64,000 bases of DNA. It comes from Pseudotamlana agarivorans. Lineage in GTDB: Bacteria; Bacteroidota; Bacteroidia; Flavobacteriales; Flavobacteriaceae. Position numbers and translations under genes: made by a program. The stretch lies in the NCBI RefSeq assembly GCF_018860245.1, contig NZ_JAHKPD010000012.1:372001-436000 (forward strand), in the 5' to 3' direction. The notes under the pieces were generated by a model. That model did no database searches and was not told the DNA's origin. It worked only from the letters and a program-made list of their open reading frames with translations. Positions 53,429 to 61,522 of this stretch are shown one piece after another. Each line of letters starts with the position of its first letter. The first letter of the stretch is position 1.

Positions 53429-54505
53429 ATGAATAGCTTCAAACTGAAAAAACTTCCACTAGAAAAAGACATTGAGACGAAAACTGTCTTAAAGAAACTT
53501 AATGAAGCTCATAGAGCCTTAGCTGAATTAAAAGGTTTAATATCAAGTATTCCTAATGAACACATTTTAATAAATACATTAGGTCTTCAAGAAGCCAAAG
53601 ATAGTTCCGAAATTGAGAATATCATTACTACCCACGATGACCTTTATAAGGCTGAATTAAACCTTGACGGCTTAAAATCATTAGATGCTAAAGAGGTCCA
53701 AAATTATATTTCTGCATTGAAACTAGGATATTCATTAATTTCAAAAAGAAATATATTAACAAATAATAACATTATTGAAATTCAATCTGAACTTGAAAAA
53801 AATAATGCAGGGTTTAGAAAAGTCCCTGGTACTTCTTTAAAAAATGGAACTACAGGCGAAGTCGTTTATACCCCTCCTCAAGATTACGAAACGATTAAAG
53901 AATTAATGACTAATCTAGAAGAATTTATTAATGACGACTATTTATCTAACTTTGACCCTCTCGTAAAAATGGCTATAATTCATTTTCAATTTGAGAGCAT
54001 TCATCCTTTTTATGATGGAAATGGAAGAACAGGTAGGATAATAAATGTTCTTTACCTTGTAATGAAAGATTTACTCGATTTGCCTATTCTATACCTTAGT
54101 AGATACATTATAGAAAATAAAGCTAAATATTACGAACTACTACAAGATGTAAGAGATTCAGGTAATTGGGAGAATTGGTTATTATATATTATACAAGCTG
54201 TAGAACAAACATCAAAACAAACAATTTCTGTAATTAAGGAGATTCAAGTTTTAATGTTAGACTATAAACATCTAATAAGAAATAATTATAAATTTTATAG
54301 TCAAGATTTGTTAAACAACCTATTCCAACACCCTTACACCAAAATTGAATTTATAGAGAAAGAGCTAGGTGTCTCAAGAATAACAGCCGCTAGTTACTTA
54401 AATAAATTAGCAAAAGACGGAATATTGATTAAACAAAAATTAGGAACAGCAAATTATTATATCAATCACAAATTATACACTATTCTAACAAACAAAGTAC
54501 TTTAG
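53429..54505 (+). CDS. Class II Fic protein (AMPylase) with C-terminal winged helix
   Basis: Fic enzymes transfer AMP from ATP to a protein hydroxyl. The start is ATG 53429 (MNSFKLKKLPLEKD); the ten-codon extension reads through the operator. It has 358 residues. The inhibitory helix motif (S/T)xxxE(G/N) is SSEIEN at 59-64, so the protein is self-inhibited (class II). The catalytic loop HPFYDGNGRTGR at 192-203 is perfect. The flap is in GEVVYTPPQ. The C-terminal region (about 285-358, TKIEFIEKELGVSRITAASY) is a winged helix that could bind the operator repeats upstream, giving autoregulation. It is bounded by repeats and followed by element B, suggesting horizontal acquisition. No separate antitoxin is present. 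Confidence 0.93.
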   Translation: MNSFKLKKLPLEKDIETKTVLKKLNEAHRALAELKGLISSIPNEHILINTLGLQEAKDSSEIENIITTHDDLYKAELNLDGLKSLDAKEVQNYISALKLGYSLISKRNILTNNNIIEIQSELEKNNAGFRKVPGTSLKNGTTGEVVYTPPQDYETIKELMTNLEEFINDDYLSNFDPLVKMAIIHFQFESIHPFYDGNGRTGRIINVLYLVMKDLLDLPILYLSRYIIENKAKYYELLQDVRDSGNWENWLLYIIQAVEQTSKQTISVIKEIQVLMLDYKHLIRNNYKFYSQDLLNNLFQHPYTKIEFIEKELGVSRITAASYLNKLAKDGILIKQKLGTANYYINHKLYTILTNKVL

Positions 54506-54506
54506 C

Positions 54507-54569
54507 CAACAATGCCTATACTTAATACGGGTTATTGCGCTTAATCCAAAGTTGGTTAGTATTTGCTAA
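54507..54569 (+). repeat. 3'-end element B (cassette-site-like)
   Basis: It starts right after the fic stop with CAACAA, has TTATTGC at 54532-54538, and ends GTTGGTTAGTATTTGCTAA (54551-54569). AGCCAAC (54504-54510) pairs with GTTGGTT (54551-54557) and GGGTTA with TAATCC inside, giving an imperfect nested hairpin. Length and layout recall integron attC sites, but the outer arms do not fit the consensus fully. Confidence 0.45.
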
Positions 54570-54654
54570 GTCCACCAAACCTTTTGATTTGGCAAAGTGT
54601 TTAAACGAAAATTATTTACTTTTAATTCCCGTACTAAGCATAGCCGAGACCGTT

Positions 54655-55029
54655 GTGAGTGGCGCAAATCAGTTTATATCAGTTGAAGAAAACTTTGACT
54701 CGCAACCAGAGGAGACAAAACGTATGCTATCGGAATTAAAGGCCTGCATTCTAAAAGCAGCACCTAAGGCCAGTGAATTACTCAATTATAATATTCCTGC
54801 TTATGCGTTGATAGAAGGCGATAAAAGGGAAGCGCAATTTATGATTGCCGGTTATAAAAATCACGTTGGGTTTTATCCGCACCCAACCACCATGGAGCAG
54901 TTTGATTTAGAATTAAAGTCCTATAAAAAAGGGGAGGGTTCGGTTCAGTTTCCATTAGATAAGCCATTGCCAAAGGAACTTATTGTTAACATGGTAAAAT
55001 ATAGAATGGCTTTGTTAGGAGCGTCGTAA
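54655..55029 (+). CDS. DUF1801 (YdhG-like) protein
   Basis: The start is taken at GTG 54655, giving MSGANQFISVEENFDSQPEE, which matches the usual DUF1801 opening (a short Thr/Ser-rich lead, then an FxxxPEE helix). A 40-residue extension upstream is read from element B and is rejected. It has 124 residues. Family blocks are LKACILKAAPKASELLNYNIPAY, MIAGYKNHVGFYPHPTTMEQ and GSVQFPLDKPLPKELIVNMVKYR. DUF1801 includes frataxin-like iron chaperones such as YdhG/Fra, but the function of this member is unproven. A long palindromic hairpin follows. Confidence 0.82.
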   Translation: MSGANQFISVEENFDSQPEETKRMLSELKACILKAAPKASELLNYNIPAYALIEGDKREAQFMIAGYKNHVGFYPHPTTMEQFDLELKSYKKGEGSVQFPLDKPLPKELIVNMVKYRMALLGAS

Positions 55030-55069
55030 AGCTAAACTTCCAATACTATTTTGCGTTTTTTTTATAAAA

Positions 55070-55102
55070 AGACCCTTCAGGTTTTCAAAACCTGAAGGGT
55101 CT
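55070..55102. repeat. Perfect 33-base hairpin (AGACCCTTCAGG type)
   Basis: 16-bp arms AGACCCTTCAGGTTTT and AAAACCTGAAGGGTCT with one central C. On the minus strand it is followed by TTTTTATAAAAAAAA, so it may end minus-strand transcription. The sequence has the form of a high-copy dispersed hairpin. Confidence 0.7.
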
Positions 55103-55211
55103 ATGCAACGTTTTAGTTGAAATATAGAAAATAGAATTTCTTAATTTGTTTGCTTTCTTTTAAAATTTCAAAACATATTTTATAAAAACGCCAACCCGCA
55201 ATAGCGATTGC

Positions 55212-55321
55212 AGCGGCATCCTTTTTTGTGCTGTACTAGAAGTTTGTTTGAAGCTGAAAAATATGAAATTCGAGCAATAGTTTGTTGTGTGCTGAAACAT
55301 GAAAAGCACAAAAAAGATACA
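55212..55321. other. Structured, GC-richer intergenic element near rng
   Basis: GCGGCATCCTTTTTTGTGCT (55212-55231) is nearly complementary to AGCACAAAAAAGATACAGC (55304-55322), with a 71-base loop. A small hairpin GCAAT-AGCG-ATTGC lies just before (55198-55211), and AGCGGAAAGCGCGG follows. Reading frames across it (for example 55160-55522 minus) have no protein texture. It could be a small RNA or a repeat remnant. The rest of 55030-55502 is plain AT-rich sequence. Confidence 0.4.
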
Positions 55322-55463
55322 GCGGAAAGCGCGGTGCTTTGCAATTGCCCAAAAGCTATTGTTGGATATAGAAATAATATGAAAGTTTGCCATTTCTAGG
55401 AATCGTGGAACCTCATGAATAATTAAAAGATTCTTTAGGCGTAACGCTTTCTGAACGACAAAC

Positions 55464-55500
55464 AAAAAACCCCTAGCTAAATGAATAGTAAGGGGTTTTA
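55464..55500 (-). terminator. Terminator of rng
   Basis: 9-bp stem AAAACCCCT/AGGGGTTTT with a 16-base loop that can itself pair partly; the minus strand ends in TTTTTTGTTTG. It lies just past the rng stop. Confidence 0.8.
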
Positions 55501-55502
55501 GG

Positions 55503-57050
55503 TTATTTAATTTGATTACCATCTTTATCGAAAAAGTGGTATTCTAGATATGTGTAAGCATCTCTTGGTAATATTTTCACCCATTTTTTATGTTCTAAAA
55601 ACCATTTAGAACGTATAGATGGAACACCTTTTGTTAAGAAGGCTGCTATAAAAGGATGTGTGTTTAGGGTCACCTTTTTGTAGTCTTTTTTGAATAGTTT
55701 TTCAAGATCGAAGTTTATCTTTTGCACGATTCCAATTGGGGCTTCTACTTCGGCTCCGTTGGTAATGGCATCTGGGTTTTCTTCGCGTGTTTTAATGTTC
55801 ATTTCTGGACGTACACGTTGTCTTGTAATTTGTATCAATCCAAATTTACTTGGAGGTAATATTTTGTGTTTGGCTCTATCGTCTTTCATTTCATCGCGAA
55901 GATGATTAAAAAGCTTCTGCCTATTTTCTGCACTGGTCATGTCTATAAAATCGACTACAATGATACCGCCCATATCACGTAAACGTAATTGTCGGGCCAT
56001 TTCCGTAGCTGCGATTAGATTAACTTCTAGCGCGGTATCCTCTTGATTGTTGGCTTTGTTAGAGCGGTTTCCGCTATTTACATCTATAACATGTAGGGCT
56101 TCGGTATGTTCAATTACCAAATAGGCGCCTTTTGCCATAGAAACGGTTTTGCCAAAGGAGGTTTTAATTTGTCTTTCGATTCCGTGTTTTTCGAAAATCG
56201 GAACGTTTGACTGATACAATTTCACTATTGATTCTTTTTTTGGTGCAATTTCTTGCACATAATCTTTAATTTGATAAAAAAGCGTTTCATCATCAACATG
56301 AATACTTGTAAAGGTATCGTTGAATATATCTCGTAGAATAGAAGAGGCTTTATTCATTTCTCCTAATACTTTACTTGGATGATGTGCTTTGTGTAGCTTT
56401 TTACACATTGCCGTCCAGCGACTAAGCAAATTTTGTAAATCTTTATCTAGTTCTGCTACTTTTTTGCCTTGTGCTACAGTACGAACAATAACGCCAAAAC
56501 CTTGAGGAGTAATACTCTTTACCAAGCGTTTTAAGCGGTCCTTTTCTTCGCGATCTTCTATTTTTTGAGAAATAGAAATACGATTAGAAAAAGGTACTAA
56601 AACAATATATCTTCCGGCAATAGAAAGCTCTGAGCTTATTCTAGGACCTTTGGTAGATATAGGTTCTTTTACGATTTGTACCAATAGCGATTGATTTGAT
56701 TTTAAGGCGTCAACTATTTTGCCGTCTTTATCAATATCTTTTTCAAATGGGAAATTTTTTAAAGAAAATTCTTTTAGTTTACCTGTGCTTACACGTTTTG
56801 TGAATTTTAAAAGTGAAGGTAATTTTGGACCTAAATCATGATAATGCAAAAACGCATCTTTCTCATAACCTACATTAACAAATGCAGCATTTAGTCCAGG
56901 AACAGCTTTTCGTATTTTGGCTATAAACACATCGCCAACAGAAAAGTCGTTACTATCTTCATCCTTTTGTAATTCAATAAGTTTTCCATCTTTTAATAAG
57001 GCAAAATCAACATTGTCGGAACTAGATCGAATGATCAATTCTTTATCCAT
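55503..57050 (-). CDS. rng: Ribonuclease G (Rne/Rng family)
   Basis: An endoribonuclease in rRNA maturation and mRNA decay. The start is ATG 57050 (MDKELIIRSSSDNVDFALL), giving 515 residues; the 27-residue upstream extension has no family similarity. An S1-like RNA-binding domain covers about 35-120 (VGDVFIAKIRKAVPGLNAAFVNVG). The catalytic region has the metal Asp residues in HVIDVNSGNRS and GGIIVVDFIDM, plus ALEVNLIAATEMARQLRLRD and FGLIQITRQRVR. The Zn-link and long C-terminal scaffold of RNase E are absent, so this is RNase G-like. It is transcribed in the same direction as HU and the 30-residue ribosomal protein upstream. Confidence 0.94.
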   Translation of the reverse strand: MDKELIIRSSSDNVDFALLKDGKLIELQKDEDSNDFSVGDVFIAKIRKAVPGLNAAFVNVGYEKDAFLHYHDLGPKLPSLLKFTKRVSTGKLKEFSLKNFPFEKDIDKDGKIVDALKSNQSLLVQIVKEPISTKGPRISSELSIAGRYIVLVPFSNRISISQKIEDREEKDRLKRLVKSITPQGFGVIVRTVAQGKKVAELDKDLQNLLSRWTAMCKKLHKAHHPSKVLGEMNKASSILRDIFNDTFTSIHVDDETLFYQIKDYVQEIAPKKESIVKLYQSNVPIFEKHGIERQIKTSFGKTVSMAKGAYLVIEHTEALHVIDVNSGNRSNKANNQEDTALEVNLIAATEMARQLRLRDMGGIIVVDFIDMTSAENRQKLFNHLRDEMKDDRAKHKILPPSKFGLIQITRQRVRPEMNIKTREENPDAITNGAEVEAPIGIVQKINFDLEKLFKKDYKKVTLNTHPFIAAFLTKGVPSIRSKWFLEHKKWVKILPRDAYTYLEYHFFDKDGNQIK

Positions 57051-57316
57051 GGTGTTAATTTTTATCCATACAACAAAGTTGAAAGTTGTTTGATATAGGT
57101 TGAAAAGTATTAAACTAATAACCAAAAACAAACAACTAACAACTATAGCGTATAGATGGATTATACATTATTTTTATCTGGTGAATGAACACCAGACCAC
57201 AGGATTTTTTAAATCCGTGGAGTTTTATAAAACTATTTAAAGTCTTAAAAACTCATTTCAAAGAACTCGTTGTTTTTAAAATCAAAAAAAGTAGTTAATC
57301 TAACTACTTTTTTGAT

Positions 57317-57409
57317 TTATTTTTTCTTCTTGTGACGGTTAGCGCGTCTACGTTTCTTACGTTTGTGCGTCGCTACCTTATGTCTCTTACGTTTTTTACC
57401 ACTTGGCAT
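57317..57409 (-). CDS. AURKAIP1/COX24-domain small ribosomal protein (30 residues)
   Basis: A 30-codon gene starting MPSGKKRKRHKVATHKRKK and ending in four lysines; 22 of 30 residues are Lys, Arg or His. It matches the short Bacteroidota proteins annotated as AURKAIP1/COX24-domain proteins, relatives of mitochondrial mS38 and actinobacterial bS22, which sit in the small ribosomal subunit. Ribosomal location here is inferred from the family. It lies between HU (64 bases upstream) and rng (downstream), on the same strand, and is too short for default gene callers. Confidence 0.85.
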   Translation of the reverse strand: MPSGKKRKRHKVATHKRKKRRRANRHKKKK

Positions 57410-57473
57410 AAATAGTGTCTTTTTAAATTAATAATTCGTTTTAATTGCTGAATCGCATTCAGCATATGCAATC

Positions 57474-57764
57474 TTATTTAACGTCTACATTCGTTTTAAC
57501 GCCTTCAACAAAAACTTTTGCAGGCTTAAATGCAGGGATATTATGAGCAGGTATTTTAATAGTTGTATTTTTTGAGATATTTCTACCAGTTTTCTCAGCT
57601 CTTGTTTTAATAATGAAGCTTCCAAAACCTCTTAAGTAAACATTATCACCAGCTTCTAAAGAAGTTTTTACTTCTTCCATAAATGTTTCAACAGTTGCTT
57701 GAACATCACCTTTTTCAATTCCTAATTTCTCAGAAATTTTTGCTACTAAATCAGCCTTCGTCAT
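57474..57764 (-). CDS. hup: HU-family DNA-binding protein
   Basis: A nucleoid protein that bends DNA as a dimer, 96 residues. Family features: MTKADLVAKISEKLGIEKGD (1-20), the VNLRGFGSF-like block here VYLRGFGSFIIKTRAEKTGRN (about 43-63), the tip of the DNA-binding arm IKIPAHNIPAFKPAKVF with its conserved Pro. Complete and of normal length. It has its own promoter (57809-57840) and is divergent from mutY. Whether it is HU or IHF-like cannot be separated by sequence alone. Confidence 0.95.
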   Translation of the reverse strand: MTKADLVAKISEKLGIEKGDVQATVETFMEEVKTSLEAGDNVYLRGFGSFIIKTRAEKTGRNISKNTTIKIPAHNIPAFKPAKVFVEGVKTNVDVK

Positions 57765-57808
57765 TTTTAATATTTTATTATGGGTTACTATAAATTCTAA
57801 AAGGGATG

Positions 57809-57840
57809 CAAATATAAGGATTAAATATTCAATATTTCAA
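57809..57840 (-). promoter_or_regulatory. Promoter of the HU gene
   Basis: The minus strand reads TTG, a 21-base spacer and TATATTTG, 45 bases before the start codon. Confidence 0.6.
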
Positions 57841-57903
57841 ACCTAATTCACTTAAATTTAATATTATAAACGTTTATTTTTACGCGCTCTATTTAAATTT
57901 TGT

Positions 57904-58944
57904 ATGACATTTTCAAAAAAGCTAATTAATTGGTATTCAGTAAACAAGCGTGATTTGCCATGGCGAGAAACGAAGAATCCTTATCATATTTGGTTGTCTG
58001 AGATTATTTTACAGCAAACACAAGTGAATCAGGGGTTACCATTTTATGATGCTTTTATTACTAATTTTCCGTCAGTTTTCGATTTGGCTGCTGCAGAAGA
58101 GAGCGAAGTTTTAAAATTATGGCAAGGTTTGGGGTATTATTCACGCGCTAGAAATTTACATGCTTCTGCAAAATATGTTGTCAATGAGTTGGATGGTGTT
58201 TTTCCAAATACATATAAGGACTTATTAAAATTAAAAGGTGTTGGTGATTATACGGCCAGTGCTATAGCTTCTTTTTGTTTTAATGAAGTAGCTCCTGTGG
58301 TAGATGGCAATGTGTATCGTGTGTTGTCGCGTTATTATGGTATTGATACGCCTATTAATTCGTCAAAAGGGGCTAAGGAATTTAAAGCTTTGGCTCAAGA
58401 GCTTATAGATGTAAAGAACCCTTCCGATTATAATCAGGCCATTATGGAGTTTGGCGCCATACAATGCAAGCCCAAAAGCCCTGAATGTGTTGTTTGTCCG
58501 TTTCAGGAGTCTTGCGTCGCTTTCAATACTAATAGAATTGGTGAGTTGCCAGTAAAAATCAAATCCGCGAAAGCGAAAAAGAAATATTTTAATTTTTTAG
58601 TTTTTATTGATGATAATGGTAACACCTTATTAGAGAAGCGAGAGGGTAAAGGCATCTGGCAAAACTTGTATCAATTCCCTTTAGTTGAATCTAAAAGTAA
58701 TTTGGATGCTGATGCTTTTGAAACCGAGTTGCAGGCGCATGACCTGGTAAAGGGGCAAGCATATAAATGGAGTCAATATAATAAGGAGCCCATTGTTCAT
58801 AAATTATCACATCAACATTTATATACTACGTTTTGGGTTGTGAATATTAAGGCGTTAAAAACAGAGGTTATTCCAGTGGGACGTATTCGGGATTATGCGG
58901 TTCCTATATTGATAGGTAATTTTATTGAAAGCTTCAATTTTTAG
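57904..58944 (+). CDS. mutY: A/G-specific adenine DNA glycosylase MutY
   Basis: Removes adenine paired with 8-oxoguanine in base-excision repair; 346 residues. The catalytic Glu33 is in IWLSEIILQQTQV, the helix-hairpin-helix is LKGVGDYTASAIASF (110-124), the catalytic Asp134 is in PVVDGNVYRVLSR, and the 4Fe-4S ligands are Cys188, Cys195, Cys198 and Cys204 (C-x6-C-x2-C-x5-C). The C-terminal NUDIX-like domain that recognises 8-oxoG starts near 225 (KKYFNFLVFIDDNGNTLLEKREGKG). All catalytic and cluster residues are intact. The stretch at 58564 coding KSAKAKKK contains the recurrent TCCGCGAAAGCG word. Confidence 0.97.
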   Translation: MTFSKKLINWYSVNKRDLPWRETKNPYHIWLSEIILQQTQVNQGLPFYDAFITNFPSVFDLAAAEESEVLKLWQGLGYYSRARNLHASAKYVVNELDGVFPNTYKDLLKLKGVGDYTASAIASFCFNEVAPVVDGNVYRVLSRYYGIDTPINSSKGAKEFKALAQELIDVKNPSDYNQAIMEFGAIQCKPKSPECVVCPFQESCVAFNTNRIGELPVKIKSAKAKKKYFNFLVFIDDNGNTLLEKREGKGIWQNLYQFPLVESKSNLDADAFETELQAHDLVKGQAYKWSQYNKEPIVHKLSHQHLYTTFWVVNIKALKTEVIPVGRIRDYAVPILIGNFIESFNF

Positions 58945-59062
58945 CGTTTTTTGAAACCTATTATATGTATGGTGGTTGGCATAGAATTTCTTATTTTCGA
59001 GGCTTAAGGTTTAAGTCGTCACATTTTTTTCTTAATTTTAAAATCATGTGAAGCATTTAAAC

Positions 59063-59070
59063 TAATTTTG
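59063..59070 (+). promoter_or_regulatory. Candidate -7 box of ssb
   Basis: TAATTTTG fits TAnnTTTG, 22 bases before the ssb ATG. -33 not clear. Confidence 0.5.
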
Positions 59071-59092
59071 CTTTCTAATTTTAAAACAAATT

Positions 59093-59545
59093 ATGTCAGG
59101 TACGTTAAATAAAGTGATGCTTATTGGGCATTTAGGTGATGAAGTGAAAATGCACTATTTTGAAGGTGGTAATTGCGTTGGGCGATTTCCATTAGCGACG
59201 AACGAAACCTATACTAACAGACAAACCAATGAGCGCGTAACAAATACCGAATGGCATAATATTGTTGTTAGAAATAAGGGTGCTGAAATTTGTGAGAAGT
59301 ATTTAAGTAAAGGTGATAAAGTTTATATTGAAGGTCGTTTAAAAACCAGAAAGTGGACGGACGACAAGGGGTTAGAGCGGTATTCTACCGAAATTCATTG
59401 TAATGATTTTACGTTTTTAACCACGAAGAAAGAAAGTGGTTCTAATACAAATTCAAGTCAAGCTGCGCCACAAAAAGCTGAAATTCCAGCCAAACCAATT
59501 AGCAAACCTAGCGAAGAAGGTGCTGAAGATGATCTTCCATTTTAA
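59093..59545 (+). CDS. ssb: Single-stranded DNA-binding protein
   Basis: Binds and protects ssDNA in replication and repair; 150 residues. The OB-fold covers about 1-105 (LNKVMLIGHLGDEVKMHYFE, NTEWHNIVVRNKGAEICEKY, GDKVYIEGRLKTRKW). A flexible Ser/Pro/Ala-rich linker follows, then the acidic partner-binding tip EEGAEDDLPF, the universal SSB C-terminus. Followed by gldE after 50 bases on the same strand. Firm. Confidence 0.97.
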   Translation: MSGTLNKVMLIGHLGDEVKMHYFEGGNCVGRFPLATNETYTNRQTNERVTNTEWHNIVVRNKGAEICEKYLSKGDKVYIEGRLKTRKWTDDKGLERYSTEIHCNDFTFLTTKKESGSNTNSSQAAPQKAEIPAKPISKPSEEGAEDDLPF

Positions 59546-59595
59546 TTTGAAAACTATGATTTTTCAAGATTTAAGTCTAACTAAACCAATAGCCA

Positions 59596-60903
59596 TTGGA
59601 TCCTGACCCTGCCAGTTTAATGTCCTTAATTATAGCCAAAGACCTTCCGGTAGTGCTTGGCTTTATTTTATTATTTGTGCTTTTGGTGTGCTCTGCGCTC
59701 ATTTCTGGGGCCGAAGTAGCGCTCTTTTCTTTAAATAGAGGAGATGTAGAAGGCGGCGGCGAGCAAAAATCAAGGCGCATTGAAATTATTGAAAAACTTT
59801 TAGAACGTCCTAAGAAATTATTGGCCACGATTTTAGTTGCTAATAACTTTATAAATATTGCCGTGGTTATTTTATTCGCTTTTTTGGGGGATATTATGTT
59901 TGGCCATTTGGCAAATCCGCAGCTTAAATTTATAATTGAGGTTGTTGTCGTTACTTTTTTAATTTTATTATTTGGTGAAATATTACCAAAAATTTACGCG
60001 AGCAGAAATAATTTGAAGTTTGCCGTTTTTATGGCGTACCCTTTAAAGGTGTTAGACTTTTTATTATCTCCAATAAGCTTACCTATGCGTAGTGTAACTT
60101 TAGGAATACACAGTAAACTAGGGAAACAAAAATCGAATATTAGTGTTGATCAACTATCACAAGCATTAGAGCTTACCAGTGAAGAGGACACAACCAAAGA
60201 AGAGCACAAGATTTTAAAAGGTATTGTATCCTTCGGGAACACCGACACGAAACAAGTTATGCGTCCGCGTATCGATATTTTTGCTTTAAATATGGATCAG
60301 AAATATGCCGATATTATGCCAGAGGTTATCGCGAATGGGTATTCTCGAATTCCAGTGTACCGGGATAATATTGATACCATCGCGGGGATTTTGTATGTGA
60401 AAGATTTACTACCATACATTGATAGAAAGCAATTTGATTGGACGAGCTTATTACGTGATCCGTTTTTTGTTCCGGAGAATAAAAAATTGGATGATTTAAT
60501 GACCGAATTCCAAGAGAAAAAGGTTCATTTGGCTGTTGTGGTTGATGAATATGGCGGAACTTCAGGACTAATTTCTTTAGAGGATATTATTGAAGAAATT
60601 GTAGGGGATATTAGTGATGAGTTCGATGATGAAGATTTAACCTACTCCAAGTTAGATGATAACAATTATGTTTTCGAGGGGAAAACAGCTTTAAAAGACT
60701 TTTATAAAATTATCAAGATTGAAGACGAAACCGTTTTTGAATCTAATAAAGGTGAAGCAGAAACCATCGCAGGTTTTGTTTTGGAGATTTCAGGAAGTTT
60801 TCCAAAGCTAAATAGTAAAATAAATTTTGAAAATTACGTTTTTACAATTGAAGCTTTAGATAAAAAACGCATCAAGCTTGTAAAATTTACAATTATAGAA
60901 TGA
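59596..60903 (+). CDS. gldE: Gliding-motility associated protein GldE
   Basis: A membrane protein of the CorC/HlyC (CNNM-like) type, associated with gliding and type IX secretion in Flavobacteriia; 435 residues. The start is TTG 59596, giving MDPDPASLMSL, which agrees with the conserved MDP-start of GldE proteins; no ATG fits better. The DUF21 membrane region (about 15-180) has ALISGAEVALFSL. Two CBS domains (about 205-330) include ANGYSRIPVYRDNIDTIAGI and HLAVVVDEYGGTSGLISLED. The CorC_HlyC domain ends the protein. Its stop overlaps the gldD start by four bases (ATGA), so the two are coupled. Confidence 0.93.
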   Translation: MDPDPASLMSLIIAKDLPVVLGFILLFVLLVCSALISGAEVALFSLNRGDVEGGGEQKSRRIEIIEKLLERPKKLLATILVANNFINIAVVILFAFLGDIMFGHLANPQLKFIIEVVVVTFLILLFGEILPKIYASRNNLKFAVFMAYPLKVLDFLLSPISLPMRSVTLGIHSKLGKQKSNISVDQLSQALELTSEEDTTKEEHKILKGIVSFGNTDTKQVMRPRIDIFALNMDQKYADIMPEVIANGYSRIPVYRDNIDTIAGILYVKDLLPYIDRKQFDWTSLLRDPFFVPENKKLDDLMTEFQEKKVHLAVVVDEYGGTSGLISLEDIIEEIVGDISDEFDDEDLTYSKLDDNNYVFEGKTALKDFYKIIKIEDETVFESNKGEAETIAGFVLEISGSFPKLNSKINFENYVFTIEALDKKRIKLVKFTIIE

Positions 60904-61481
60904 CAAAAATAAATTTTCTATTAGTACTTGTGGTTTGCTTTTTTTCATGTGAAGAAGATTTGCTACCTAAACCTAAAGCCTTTTTAAGGTTGGAATATCC
61001 AGAAGCAAAGTACGAAGGTTCAAAATTTGATTTGCCTTTTTCTTTTGAAATCAACACGCTTGCGACTAAAGTGAAATCTCAAAAAGTACGAGGCACAACG
61101 GAAAGTTATGGTGTAAACTTAGAGTATCCCACTTTAAAGGGTACTTTGTTTTTAACCTATAAGTCTATTGATAACAACGAAAATAATCTCAACGATTTTT
61201 TAAGAGACGCCCAGAATTTTACTCAAAAACACACTATAAAAGCTGATGAAATTCCAGTAACCCCTTACGAGAATTATAAGCGCAAAGTTTATGGCGCTTT
61301 CGCGGAAGTTAAAGGCGATGTGGCCTCTCCGGCACAGTTTTATGTCACCGATAGTGTAAAGCATTTTTTAACCGGCTCACTTTATTTTTACGCCAAACCA
61401 AATTACGATTCTATCTTGCCGGCAGCAAATTACTTGCAGAAAGATATTAAGCATATTATGGAAACCGTAAAGTGGAAGTAG
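60900..61481 (+). CDS. gldD: Gliding-motility lipoprotein GldD
   Basis: A 193-residue lipoprotein needed for gliding in Flavobacterium. The signal peptide ends FFSC (Cys17). The mature part begins EEDLLPKPKAFLRLEYPEA, the conserved start of GldD proteins, and includes GTTESYGVNLEYPTLKGTLF and a C-terminal NYLQKDIKHIMETVKW helix. It overlaps gldE by four bases and follows in the usual gldE-gldD order. The segment coding YGAFAEVK contains the recurrent CGCTTTCGCGGAA word. Confidence 0.93.
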   Translation: MTKINFLLVLVVCFFSCEEDLLPKPKAFLRLEYPEAKYEGSKFDLPFSFEINTLATKVKSQKVRGTTESYGVNLEYPTLKGTLFLTYKSIDNNENNLNDFLRDAQNFTQKHTIKADEIPVTPYENYKRKVYGAFAEVKGDVASPAQFYVTDSVKHFLTGSLYFYAKPNYDSILPAANYLQKDIKHIMETVKWK

Positions 61482-61522
61482 TTTATTGTTAAGGGAAAAG
61501 TTAATTATGAAAAATTGAGCGT

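Noticed and set aside
55160-55522. 120-residue minus-strand frame before rng
   Set aside because: It runs through a terminator hairpin and a structured repeat, with no protein texture or homology that I recognise.
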